From NCBI RefSeq assembly GCF_025602895.1, contig NW_026516418.1, positions 1-49,452 of the forward strand: a DNA stretch of 49,452 bases, in the 5' to 3' direction. The translations under genes were made by a program, and so were the position numbers. Below, one piece after another: positions 35,202 through 47,543 of the stretch (positions are counted from its first letter, which is position 1; each line of letters begins with the position of its first letter). The notes beneath the pieces are model-generated. The model saw nothing but the letters and a program-made list of their open reading frames with translations. It searched no databases and was not told the origin of the DNA. The stretch is from Polychytrium aggregatum. Its lineage: Eukaryota; Chytridiomycota; Chytridiomycetes; Polychytriales.

Positions 35202-37207
35202 CAGTTTTATTGTTGTGTTTTGTTTTTGTTTTTTTTTCTTCGGAGGCTCCCTGGTCGGCCGGGTATTTTCGAACTTCCAAGATCCCAGATCCCATAATGA
35301 GATCACAGGTGCACGTGGAGCCATCCAGACAATGTCTAGGTTCAAAGGCAACTGCTGACCGTCGGTCAATCCTGCACCTCACAATGCATAGCACTGTTAC
35401 CCTCTATTGATCTTCATACATATGTTCTACTACTACTGCTCTGATACTACTACTGATACTGATACTGATACTGATACTGATACTGATACTGATACTGATA
35501 CTGATACTGATACTGATACTGATACTGATACTGATACTGATACTGATACTGATACTGATACTGATACTGATACTGATACTGATACTGATACTGATACTGA
35601 TACTGATACTGATACTGTATGATTCTCTACCTTCCCAATTGAATCATGATCAATAAGAAGAAATGAAAGACACAGAAGAAGATGAAGACTTGAAGAATGA
35701 TAAGAAACACATAGTAGTTTAGAATGGTAGTCGATTGGACATAGTGTTCCATAATAGAGAGGAATGGTGCAAGCTGTGGATGGTTGTGTGGTGTGGTGTG
35801 CCCCCATCCTCGCCTATACTGATATGAGGTACAATCACGGTGATGCGGGATGCAAACGCCAACATCGAAATCACAAACCGGAACCAGAACCTAACCCTGA
35901 CCTGACCACAGAAGCCCAGTCAAAAACAACTGTGTCATCCATCTGGCCCTCTAACCTAAACTCTAAGGTCTAATCTCTAACCTAACCTAACCCTGATGAA
36001 CGTACTCTCATTGTGGTCAGCCTAAACTGTTGGCGTATATGTAGGCTGAAGGCAAGGGCGTGGGAATAGGCTAAACATCGGCCCACGAAGGGCGGTGGCT
36101 CTACCAGTGGCAGTTCATGTCTTTGGGAAACACAGGAGTGTCCACTGTGACCCAGCAACGAAATTGTATCATCGCAATACGACTGAGAAGCGTGGGTTCG
36201 GTTCTACATGTGTTACTGGTATGACGAGGGAAGGGGGGAGTGGAGGGGGCTGTGATGTCGGATGGTTGTCTGGATCTATATGATCTGGGCAGTTCTATGG
36301 GGCCACTCTATAGTGGGCCTGGGATCTGGGATCTGGGAAGTCCTTGGGATCTCGCCAGGGCTGCCTGGGTCGGAAAGAAAAAAAAAACCTCAAAGACCGA
36401 GGGATCAGGATCCTAGGAAGATCCCAACTAGCCCCCAGCATGATCCTAGCAAGAACCCAGCAAGATCCCAGGGCTTGGATATCCCCCAAGGTTTTTTTTT
36501 TCCAGAGGCTGCCTGGTCGGCCGGGTCTTCTTGGGACTTCCCAGATCCCAATATTGACTTCACAGGTGCACGTGAAGCCATCCAGCGGGCTGTAGTGGGC
36601 TCCATTGGGTTCCAATGGATTCCAGTTGGTTCCAATGATCCCAGGGCCTATCGGGGCTGTGATGTCGGATGGTTGTCTGGATCTATATGATCTGGGCAGT
36701 TCTATGGGGCCACTCTATAGTGGGCTTGGGATCTGGGAAGTGGGATGTCCTCTGGATCTATCCAGGGCCACCTGGGTTAGAAAAAAAAAATAGAAAATAT
36801 CTCTGGGAGATCCCAGCTAGGCCCCAGCAAGATCTTTGACAGATCCCAGGGCTTGGGTATTCTCCGAGGTTTTTTTGATTTTTTTTTTTTCTTCAGAGGC
36901 TTGGTCGCCTGCAGGAACCTTTGGGAACTTCCCAGATCCCATTATGAGATCCCAGGGCCTATCGGGGATGGGATGGGATGGTATGTCGGATGGATCTCTG
37001 GATCTATATGATCTGGCCAGTTCTATGGGGTCACTCTATAGTGGACCTGGGATCTGGGATCTGGGATGTCCTCTGGGTTTTGCCTGGGGGCTCTCTGGGT
37101 CGGAAATAAAAAAAATATCCTCAGCGACCAAGGGATCAAGATCCCAGGGAGATCCAAACTAGCCCCCAGCAATGTTCTCCCAAGATCCCAGGATTTGGAT
37201 ATTCTCC
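35202..37207 (+). repeat. Satellite unit 17 (no LTR, 27 hexamers)
   Basis: 2,006 bp, T12. First of three consecutive LTR-free units of identical length (17-19). Confidence 0.95.
35455..35616 (+). repeat. (GATACT)27 microsatellite, unit 17
   Basis: 27 perfect copies. Confidence 0.97.
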
Positions 37208-39213
37208 CAGTTTTATTGTTGTGTTTTGTTTTTGTTTTTTTTTCTTCGGAGGCTCCCTGGTCGGCCGGGTATTTTCGAACTTCCAAGATCCCAGATCCCA
37301 TAATGAGATCACAGGTGCACGTGGAGCCATCCAGACAATGTCTAGGTTCAAAGGCAACTGCTGACCGTCGGTCAATCCTGCACCTCACAATGCATAGCAC
37401 TGTTACCCTCTATTGATCTTCATACATATGTTCTACTACTACTGCTCTGATACTACTACTGATACTGATACTGATACTGATACTGATACTGATACTGATA
37501 CTGATACTGATACTGATACTGATACTGATACTGATACTGATACTGATACTGATACTGATACTGATACTGATACTGATACTGATACTGATACTGATACTGA
37601 TACTGATACTGATACTGATACTGTATGATTCTCTACCTTCCCAATTGAATCATGATCAATAAGAAGAAATGAAAGACACAGAAGAAGATGAAGACTTGAA
37701 GAATGATAAGAAACACATAGTAGTTTAGAATGGTAGTCGATTGGACATAGTGTTCCATAATAGAGAGGAATGGTGCAAGCTGTGGATGGTTGTGTGGTGT
37801 GGTGTGCCCCCATCCTCGCCTATACTGATATGAGGTACAATCACGGTGATGCGGGATGCAAACGCCAACATCGAAATCACAAACCGGAACCAGAACCTAA
37901 CCCTGACCTGACCACAGAAGCCCAGTCAAAAACAACTGTGTCATCCATCTGGCCCTCTAACCTAAACTCTAAGGTCTAATCTCTAACCTAACCTAACCCT
38001 GATGAACGTACTCTCATTGTGGTCAGCCTAAACTGTTGGCGTATATGTAGGCTGAAGGCAAGGGCGTGGGAATAGGCTAAACATCGGCCCACGAAGGGCG
38101 GTGGCTCTACCAGTGGCAGTTCATGTCTTTGGGAAACACAGGAGTGTCCACTGTGACCCAGCAACGAAATTGTATCATCGCAATACGACTGAGAAGCGTG
38201 GGTTCGGTTCTACATGTGTTACTGGTATGACGAGGGAAGGGGGGAGTGGAGGGGGCTGTGATGTCGGATGGTTGTCTGGATCTATATGATCTGGGCAGTT
38301 CTATGGGGCCACTCTATAGTGGGCCTGGGATCTGGGATCTGGGAAGTCCTTGGGATCTCGCCAGGGCTGCCTGGGTCGGAAAGAAAAAAAAAACCTCAAA
38401 GACCGAGGGATCAGGATCCTAGGAAGATCCCAACTAGCCCCCAGCATGATCCTAGCAAGAACCCAGCAAGATCCCAGGGCTTGGATATCCCCCAAGGTTT
38501 TTTTTTTCCAGAGGCTGCCTGGTCGGCCGGGTCTTCTTGGGACTTCCCAGATCCCAATATTGACTTCACAGGTGCACGTGAAGCCATCCAGCGGGCTGTA
38601 GTGGGCTCCATTGGGTTCCAATGGATTCCAGTTGGTTCCAATGATCCCAGGGCCTATCGGGGCTGTGATGTCGGATGGTTGTCTGGATCTATATGATCTG
38701 GGCAGTTCTATGGGGCCACTCTATAGTGGGCTTGGGATCTGGGAAGTGGGATGTCCTCTGGATCTATCCAGGGCCACCTGGGTTAGAAAAAAAAAATAGA
38801 AAATATCTCTGGGAGATCCCAGCTAGGCCCCAGCAAGATCTTTGACAGATCCCAGGGCTTGGGTATTCTCCGAGGTTTTTTTGATTTTTTTTTTTTCTTC
38901 AGAGGCTTGGTCGCCTGCAGGAACCTTTGGGAACTTCCCAGATCCCATTATGAGATCCCAGGGCCTATCGGGGATGGGATGGGATGGTATGTCGGATGGA
39001 TCTCTGGATCTATATGATCTGGCCAGTTCTATGGGGTCACTCTATAGTGGACCTGGGATCTGGGATCTGGGATGTCCTCTGGGTTTTGCCTGGGGGCTCT
39101 CTGGGTCGGAAATAAAAAAAATATCCTCAGCGACCAAGGGATCAAGATCCCAGGGAGATCCAAACTAGCCCCCAGCAATGTTCTCCCAAGATCCCAGGAT
39201 TTGGATATTCTCC
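37208..39213 (+). repeat. Satellite unit 18 (no LTR, 27 hexamers)
   Basis: 2,006 bp, T12; indistinguishable by landmarks from units 17 and 19. Confidence 0.95.
37461..37622 (+). repeat. (GATACT)27 microsatellite, unit 18
   Basis: 27 perfect copies. Confidence 0.97.
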
Positions 39214-41219
39214 CAGTTTTATTGTTGTGTTTTGTTTTTGTTTTTTTTTCTTCGGAGGCTCCCTGGTCGGCCGGGTATTTTCGAACTTCCAAGATCCCAG
39301 ATCCCATAATGAGATCACAGGTGCACGTGGAGCCATCCAGACAATGTCTAGGTTCAAAGGCAACTGCTGACCGTCGGTCAATCCTGCACCTCACAATGCA
39401 TAGCACTGTTACCCTCTATTGATCTTCATACATATGTTCTACTACTACTGCTCTGATACTACTACTGATACTGATACTGATACTGATACTGATACTGATA
39501 CTGATACTGATACTGATACTGATACTGATACTGATACTGATACTGATACTGATACTGATACTGATACTGATACTGATACTGATACTGATACTGATACTGA
39601 TACTGATACTGATACTGATACTGATACTGTATGATTCTCTACCTTCCCAATTGAATCATGATCAATAAGAAGAAATGAAAGACACAGAAGAAGATGAAGA
39701 CTTGAAGAATGATAAGAAACACATAGTAGTTTAGAATGGTAGTCGATTGGACATAGTGTTCCATAATAGAGAGGAATGGTGCAAGCTGTGGATGGTTGTG
39801 TGGTGTGGTGTGCCCCCATCCTCGCCTATACTGATATGAGGTACAATCACGGTGATGCGGGATGCAAACGCCAACATCGAAATCACAAACCGGAACCAGA
39901 ACCTAACCCTGACCTGACCACAGAAGCCCAGTCAAAAACAACTGTGTCATCCATCTGGCCCTCTAACCTAAACTCTAAGGTCTAATCTCTAACCTAACCT
40001 AACCCTGATGAACGTACTCTCATTGTGGTCAGCCTAAACTGTTGGCGTATATGTAGGCTGAAGGCAAGGGCGTGGGAATAGGCTAAACATCGGCCCACGA
40101 AGGGCGGTGGCTCTACCAGTGGCAGTTCATGTCTTTGGGAAACACAGGAGTGTCCACTGTGACCCAGCAACGAAATTGTATCATCGCAATACGACTGAGA
40201 AGCGTGGGTTCGGTTCTACATGTGTTACTGGTATGACGAGGGAAGGGGGGAGTGGAGGGGGCTGTGATGTCGGATGGTTGTCTGGATCTATATGATCTGG
40301 GCAGTTCTATGGGGCCACTCTATAGTGGGCCTGGGATCTGGGATCTGGGAAGTCCTTGGGATCTCGCCAGGGCTGCCTGGGTCGGAAAGAAAAAAAAAAC
40401 CTCAAAGACCGAGGGATCAGGATCCTAGGAAGATCCCAACTAGCCCCCAGCATGATCCTAGCAAGAACCCAGCAAGATCCCAGGGCTTGGATATCCCCCA
40501 AGGTTTTTTTTTTCCAGAGGCTGCCTGGTCGGCCGGGTCTTCTTGGGACTTCCCAGATCCCAATATTGACTTCACAGGTGCACGTGAAGCCATCCAGCGG
40601 GCTGTAGTGGGCTCCATTGGGTTCCAATGGATTCCAGTTGGTTCCAATGATCCCAGGGCCTATCGGGGCTGTGATGTCGGATGGTTGTCTGGATCTATAT
40701 GATCTGGGCAGTTCTATGGGGCCACTCTATAGTGGGCTTGGGATCTGGGAAGTGGGATGTCCTCTGGATCTATCCAGGGCCACCTGGGTTAGAAAAAAAA
40801 AATAGAAAATATCTCTGGGAGATCCCAGCTAGGCCCCAGCAAGATCTTTGACAGATCCCAGGGCTTGGGTATTCTCCGAGGTTTTTTTGATTTTTTTTTT
40901 TTCTTCAGAGGCTTGGTCGCCTGCAGGAACCTTTGGGAACTTCCCAGATCCCATTATGAGATCCCAGGGCCTATCGGGGATGGGATGGGATGGTATGTCG
41001 GATGGATCTCTGGATCTATATGATCTGGCCAGTTCTATGGGGTCACTCTATAGTGGACCTGGGATCTGGGATCTGGGATGTCCTCTGGGTTTTGCCTGGG
41101 GGCTCTCTGGGTCGGAAATAAAAAAAATATCCTCAGCGACCAAGGGATCAAGATCCCAGGGAGATCCAAACTAGCCCCCAGCAATGTTCTCCCAAGATCC
41201 CAGGATTTGGATATTCTCC
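39214..41219 (+). repeat. Satellite unit 19 (no LTR, 27 hexamers)
   Basis: 2,006 bp, T12. Confidence 0.95.
39467..39628 (+). repeat. (GATACT)27 microsatellite, unit 19
   Basis: 27 perfect copies. Confidence 0.97.
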
Positions 41220-41472
41220 CAGTTTTATTGTTGTGTTTTGTTTTTGTTTTTTTTTCTTCGGAGGCTCCCTGGTCGGCCGGGTATTTTCGAACTTCCAAGA
41301 TCCCAGATCCCATAATGAGATCACAGGTGCACGTGGAGCCATCCAGACAATGTCTAGGTTCAAAGGCAACTGCTGACCGTCGGTCAATCCTGCACCTCAC
41401 AATGCATAGCACTGTTACCCTCTATTGATCTTCATACATATGTTCTACTACTACTGCTCTGATACTACTACT

Positions 41473-41634
41473 GATACTGATACTGATACTGATACTGATA
41501 CTGATACTGATACTGATACTGATACTGATACTGATACTGATACTGATACTGATACTGATACTGATACTGATACTGATACTGATACTGATACTGATACTGA
41601 TACTGATACTGATACTGATACTGATACTGATACT
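41473..41634 (+). repeat. (GATACT)27 microsatellite, unit 20
   Basis: 27 perfect copies. Confidence 0.97.
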
Positions 41635-42869
41635 GTATGATTCTCTACCTTCCCAATTGAATCATGATCAATAAGAAGAAATGAAAGACACAGAAGAAGA
41701 TGAAGACTTGAAGAATGATAAGAAACACATAGTAGTTTAGAATGGTAGTCGATTGGACATAGTGTTCCATAATAGAGAGGAATGGTGCAAGCTGTGGATG
41801 GTTGTGTGGTGTGGTGTGCCCCCATCCTCGCCTATACTGATATGAGGTACAATCACGGTGATGCGGGATGCAAACGCCAACATCGAAATCACAAACCGGA
41901 ACCAGAACCTAACCCTGACCTGACCACAGAAGCCCAGTCAAAAACAACTGTGTCATCCATCTGGCCCTCTAACCTAAACTCTAAGGTCTAATCTCTAACC
42001 TAACCTAACCCTGATGAACGTACTCTCATTGTGGTCAGCCTAAACTGTTGGCGTATATGTAGGCTGAAGGCAAGGGCGTGGGAATAGGCTAAACATCGGC
42101 CCACGAAGGGCGGTGGCTCTACCAGTGGCAGTTCATGTCTTTGGGAAACACAGGAGTGTCCACTGTGACCCAGCAACGAAATTGTATCATCGCAATACGA
42201 CTGAGAAGCGTGGGTTCGGTTCTACATGTGTTACTGGTATGACGAGGGAAGGGGGGAGTGGAGGGGGCTGTGATGTCGGATGGTTGTCTGGATCTATATG
42301 ATCTGGGCAGTTCTATGGGGCCACTCTATAGTGGGCCTGGGATCTGGGATCTGGGAAGTCCTTGGGATCTCGCCAGGGCTGCCTGGGTCGGAAAGAAAAA
42401 AAAAACCTCAAAGACCGAGGGATCAGGATCCTAGGAAGATCCCAACTAGCCCCCAGCATGATCCTAGCAAGAACCCAGCAAGATCCCAGGGCTTGGATAT
42501 CCCCCAAGGTTTTTTTTTTCCAGAGGCTGCCTGGTCGGCCGGGTCTTCTTGGGACTTCCCAGATCCCAATATTGACTTCACAGGTGCACGTGAAGCCATC
42601 CAGCGGGCTGTAGTGGGCTCCATTGGGTTCCAATGGATTCCAGTTGGTTCCAATGATCCCAGGGCCTATCGGGGCTGTGATGTCGGATGGTTGTCTGGAT
42701 CTATATGATCTGGGCAGTTCTATGGGGCCACTCTATAGTGGGCTTGGGATCTGGGAAGTGGGATGTCCTCTGGATCTATCCAGGGCCACCTGGGTTAGAA
42801 AAAAAAAATAGAAAATATCTCTGGGAGATCCCAGCTAGGCCCCAGCAAGATCTTTGACAGATCCCAGGG

Positions 42870-43177
42870 TGTTATGAACGTGACTGACAGTCGCGCGACA
42901 CGTCACTCATGATCCACCCTGCATGGCCACATGGTCATGATTCATGACCGTGGGAAACATAGGATCGGAGACTAAATATATTCTCCGAAGGGCGAGCGGG
43001 GGGGGGAGTAGGCATAGACTTAAATAGACCACCCCGCTCCCCTCCTGATGAACGCTAGTGAATTATCACTTCTAATAAACGATTATCACTCTCCTTGTCT
43101 GTCCCTGTTCCCGTCCCGTCCTAGCTCCCCTGTCCCTGCCCTTGATTCCCCTGCCCTGCCCTCGCCAATTCCTGACA
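42870..43177 (+). mobile_element. Solo LTR in unit 20
   Basis: 308 bp; CAGGG at 42865-42869 and 43178-43182. Confidence 0.93.
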
Positions 43178-43537
43178 CAGGGCTTGGGTATTCTCCGAGG
43201 TTTTTTTGATTTTTTTTTTTCTTCAGAGGCTTGGTCGCCTGCAGGAACCTTTGGGAACTTCCCAGATCCCATTATGAGATCCCAGGGCCTATCGGGGATG
43301 GGATGGGATGGTATGTCGGATGGATCTCTGGATCTATATGATCTGGCCAGTTCTATGGGGTCACTCTATAGTGGACCTGGGATCTGGGATCTGGGATGTC
43401 CTCTGGGTTTTGCCTGGGGGCTCTCTGGGTCGGAAATAAAAAAAATATCCTCAGCGACCAAGGGATCAAGATCCCAGGGAGATCCAAACTAGCCCCCAGC
43501 AATGTTCTCCCAAGATCCCAGGATTTGGATATTCTCC

Positions 43538-45537
43538 CAGTTTTATTGTTGTGTTTTGTTTTTGTTTTTTTTTCTTCGGAGGCTCCCTGGTCGGCCGGGT
43601 ATTTTCGAACTTCCAAGATCCCAGATCCCATAATGAGATCACAGGTGCACGTGGAGCCATCCAGACAATGTCTAGGTTCAAAGGCAACTGCTGACCGTCG
43701 GTCAATCCTGCACCTCACAATGCATAGCACTGTTACCCTCTATTGATCTTCATACATATGTTCTACTACTACTGCTCTGATACTACTACTGATACTGATA
43801 CTGATACTGATACTGATACTGATACTGATACTGATACTGATACTGATACTGATACTGATACTGATACTGATACTGATACTGATACTGATACTGATACTGA
43901 TACTGATACTGATACTGATACTGATACTGATACTGATACTGATACTGTATGATTCTCTACCTTCCCAATTGAATCATGATCAATAAGAAGAAATGAAAGA
44001 CACAGAAGAAGATGAAGACTTGAAGAATGATAAGAAACACATAGTAGTTTAGAATGGTAGTCGATTGGACATAGTGTTCCATAATAGAGAGGAATGGTGC
44101 AAGCTGTGGATGGTTGTGTGGTGTGGTGTGCCCCCATCCTCGCCTATACTGATATGAGGTACAATCACGGTGATGCGGGATGCAAACGCCAACATCGAAA
44201 TCACAAACCGGAACCAGAACCTAACCCTGACCTGACCACAGAAGCCCAGTCAAAAACAACTGTGTCATCCATCTGGCCCTCTAACCTAAACTCTAAGGTC
44301 TAATCTCTAACCTAACCTAACCCTGATGAACGTACTCTCATTGTGGTCAGCCTAAACTGTTGGCGTATATGTAGGCTGAAGGCAAGGGCGTGGGAATAGG
44401 CTAAACATCGGCCCACGAAGGGCGGTGGCTCTACCAGTGGCAGTTCATGTCTTTGGGAAACACAGGAGTGTCCACTGTGACCCAGCAACGAAATTGTATC
44501 ATCGCAATACGACTGAGAAGCGTGGGTTCGGTTCTACATGTGTTACTGGTATGACGAGGGAAGGGGGGAGTGGAGGGGGCTGTGATGTCGGATGGTTGTC
44601 TGGATCTATATGATCTGGGCAGTTCTATGGGGCCACTCTATAGTGGGCCTGGGATCTGGGATCTGGGAAGTCCTTGGGATCTCGCCAGGGCTGCCTGGGT
44701 CGGAAAGAAAAAAAAAACCTCAAAGACCGAGGGATCAGGATCCTAGGAAGATCCCAACTAGCCCCCAGCATGATCCTAGCAAGAACCCAGCAAGATCCCA
44801 GGGCTTGGATATCCCCCAAGGTTTTTTTTTTCCAGAGGCTGCCTGGTCGGCCGGGTCTTCTTGGGACTTCCCAGATCCCAATATTGACTTCACAGGTGCA
44901 CGTGAAGCCATCCAGCGGGCTGTAGTGGGCTCCATTGGGTTCCAATGGATTCCAGTTGGTTCCAATGATCCCAGGGCCTATCGGGGCTGTGATGTCGGAT
45001 GGTTGTCTGGATCTATATGATCTGGGCAGTTCTATGGGGCCACTCTATAGTGGGCTTGGGATCTGGGAAGTGGGATGTCCTCTGGATCTATCCAGGGCCA
45101 CCTGGGTTAGAAAAAAAAAATAGAAAATATCTCTGGGAGATCCCAGCTAGGCCCCAGCAAGATCTTTGACAGATCCCAGGGCTTGGGTATTCTCCGAGGT
45201 TTTTTTGATTTTTTTTTTTTCTTCAGAGGCTTGGTCGCCTGCAGGAACCTTTGGGAACTTCCCAGATCCCATTATGAGATCCCAGGGCCTATCGGGGATG
45301 GGATGGGATGGTATGTCGGATGGATCTCTGGATCTATATGATCTGGCCAGTTCTATGGGGTCACTCTATAGTGGACCTGGGATCTGGGATCTGGGATGTC
45401 CTCTGGGTTTTGCCTGGGGGCTCTCTGGGTCGGAAATAAAAAAAATATCCTCAGCGACCAAGGGATCAAGATCCCAGGGAGATCCAAACTAGCCCCCAGC
45501 AATGTTCTCCCAAGATCCCAGGATTTGGATATTCTCC
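43538..45537 (+). repeat. Satellite unit 21 (no LTR, 26 hexamers)
   Basis: 2,000 bp, same class as unit 8. Confidence 0.95.
43791..43946 (+). repeat. (GATACT)26 microsatellite, unit 21
   Basis: 26 perfect copies. Confidence 0.97.
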
Positions 45538-47543
45538 CAGTTTTATTGTTGTGTTTTGTTTTTGTTTTTTTTTCTTCGGAGGCTCCCTGGTCGGCCGGGT
45601 ATTTTCGAACTTCCAAGATCCCAGATCCCATAATGAGATCACAGGTGCACGTGGAGCCATCCAGACAATGTCTAGGTTCAAAGGCAACTGCTGACCGTCG
45701 GTCAATCCTGCACCTCACAATGCATAGCACTGTTACCCTCTATTGATCTTCATACATATGTTCTACTACTACTGCTCTGATACTACTACTGATACTGATA
45801 CTGATACTGATACTGATACTGATACTGATACTGATACTGATACTGATACTGATACTGATACTGATACTGATACTGATACTGATACTGATACTGATACTGA
45901 TACTGATACTGATACTGATACTGATACTGATACTGATACTGATACTGATACTGTATGATTCTCTACCTTCCCAATTGAATCATGATCAATAAGAAGAAAT
46001 GAAAGACACAGAAGAAGATGAAGACTTGAAGAATGATAAGAAACACATAGTAGTTTAGAATGGTAGTCGATTGGACATAGTGTTCCATAATAGAGAGGAA
46101 TGGTGCAAGCTGTGGATGGTTGTGTGGTGTGGTGTGCCCCCATCCTCGCCTATACTGATATGAGGTACAATCACGGTGATGCGGGATGCAAACGCCAACA
46201 TCGAAATCACAAACCGGAACCAGAACCTAACCCTGACCTGACCACAGAAGCCCAGTCAAAAACAACTGTGTCATCCATCTGGCCCTCTAACCTAAACTCT
46301 AAGGTCTAATCTCTAACCTAACCTAACCCTGATGAACGTACTCTCATTGTGGTCAGCCTAAACTGTTGGCGTATATGTAGGCTGAAGGCAAGGGCGTGGG
46401 AATAGGCTAAACATCGGCCCACGAAGGGCGGTGGCTCTACCAGTGGCAGTTCATGTCTTTGGGAAACACAGGAGTGTCCACTGTGACCCAGCAACGAAAT
46501 TGTATCATCGCAATACGACTGAGAAGCGTGGGTTCGGTTCTACATGTGTTACTGGTATGACGAGGGAAGGGGGGAGTGGAGGGGGCTGTGATGTCGGATG
46601 GTTGTCTGGATCTATATGATCTGGGCAGTTCTATGGGGCCACTCTATAGTGGGCCTGGGATCTGGGATCTGGGAAGTCCTTGGGATCTCGCCAGGGCTGC
46701 CTGGGTCGGAAAGAAAAAAAAAACCTCAAAGACCGAGGGATCAGGATCCTAGGAAGATCCCAACTAGCCCCCAGCATGATCCTAGCAAGAACCCAGCAAG
46801 ATCCCAGGGCTTGGATATCCCCCAAGGTTTTTTTTTTCCAGAGGCTGCCTGGTCGGCCGGGTCTTCTTGGGACTTCCCAGATCCCAATATTGACTTCACA
46901 GGTGCACGTGAAGCCATCCAGCGGGCTGTAGTGGGCTCCATTGGGTTCCAATGGATTCCAGTTGGTTCCAATGATCCCAGGGCCTATCGGGGCTGTGATG
47001 TCGGATGGTTGTCTGGATCTATATGATCTGGGCAGTTCTATGGGGCCACTCTATAGTGGGCTTGGGATCTGGGAAGTGGGATGTCCTCTGGATCTATCCA
47101 GGGCCACCTGGGTTAGAAAAAAAAAATAGAAAATATCTCTGGGAGATCCCAGCTAGGCCCCAGCAAGATCTTTGACAGATCCCAGGGCTTGGGTATTCTC
47201 CGAGGTTTTTTTGATTTTTTTTTTTTCTTCAGAGGCTTGGTCGCCTGCAGGAACCTTTGGGAACTTCCCAGATCCCATTATGAGATCCCAGGGCCTATCG
47301 GGGATGGGATGGGATGGTATGTCGGATGGATCTCTGGATCTATATGATCTGGCCAGTTCTATGGGGTCACTCTATAGTGGACCTGGGATCTGGGATCTGG
47401 GATGTCCTCTGGGTTTTGCCTGGGGGCTCTCTGGGTCGGAAATAAAAAAAATATCCTCAGCGACCAAGGGATCAAGATCCCAGGGAGATCCAAACTAGCC
47501 CCCAGCAATGTTCTCCCAAGATCCCAGGATTTGGATATTCTCC
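45538..47543 (+). repeat. Satellite unit 22 (no LTR, 27 hexamers)
   Basis: 2,006 bp, T12. Confidence 0.95.
45791..45952 (+). repeat. (GATACT)27 microsatellite, unit 22
   Basis: 27 perfect copies. Confidence 0.97.

Larger units (their letters stand above)
41220..43537 (+). repeat. Satellite unit 20 (LTR present, 27 hexamers, T11)
   Basis: 2,318 bp. An isolated LTR-bearing unit between LTR-free units 19 and 21. It carries T11 like the clustered copies, unlike the other isolated copy (unit 2, T12). Confidence 0.95.
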
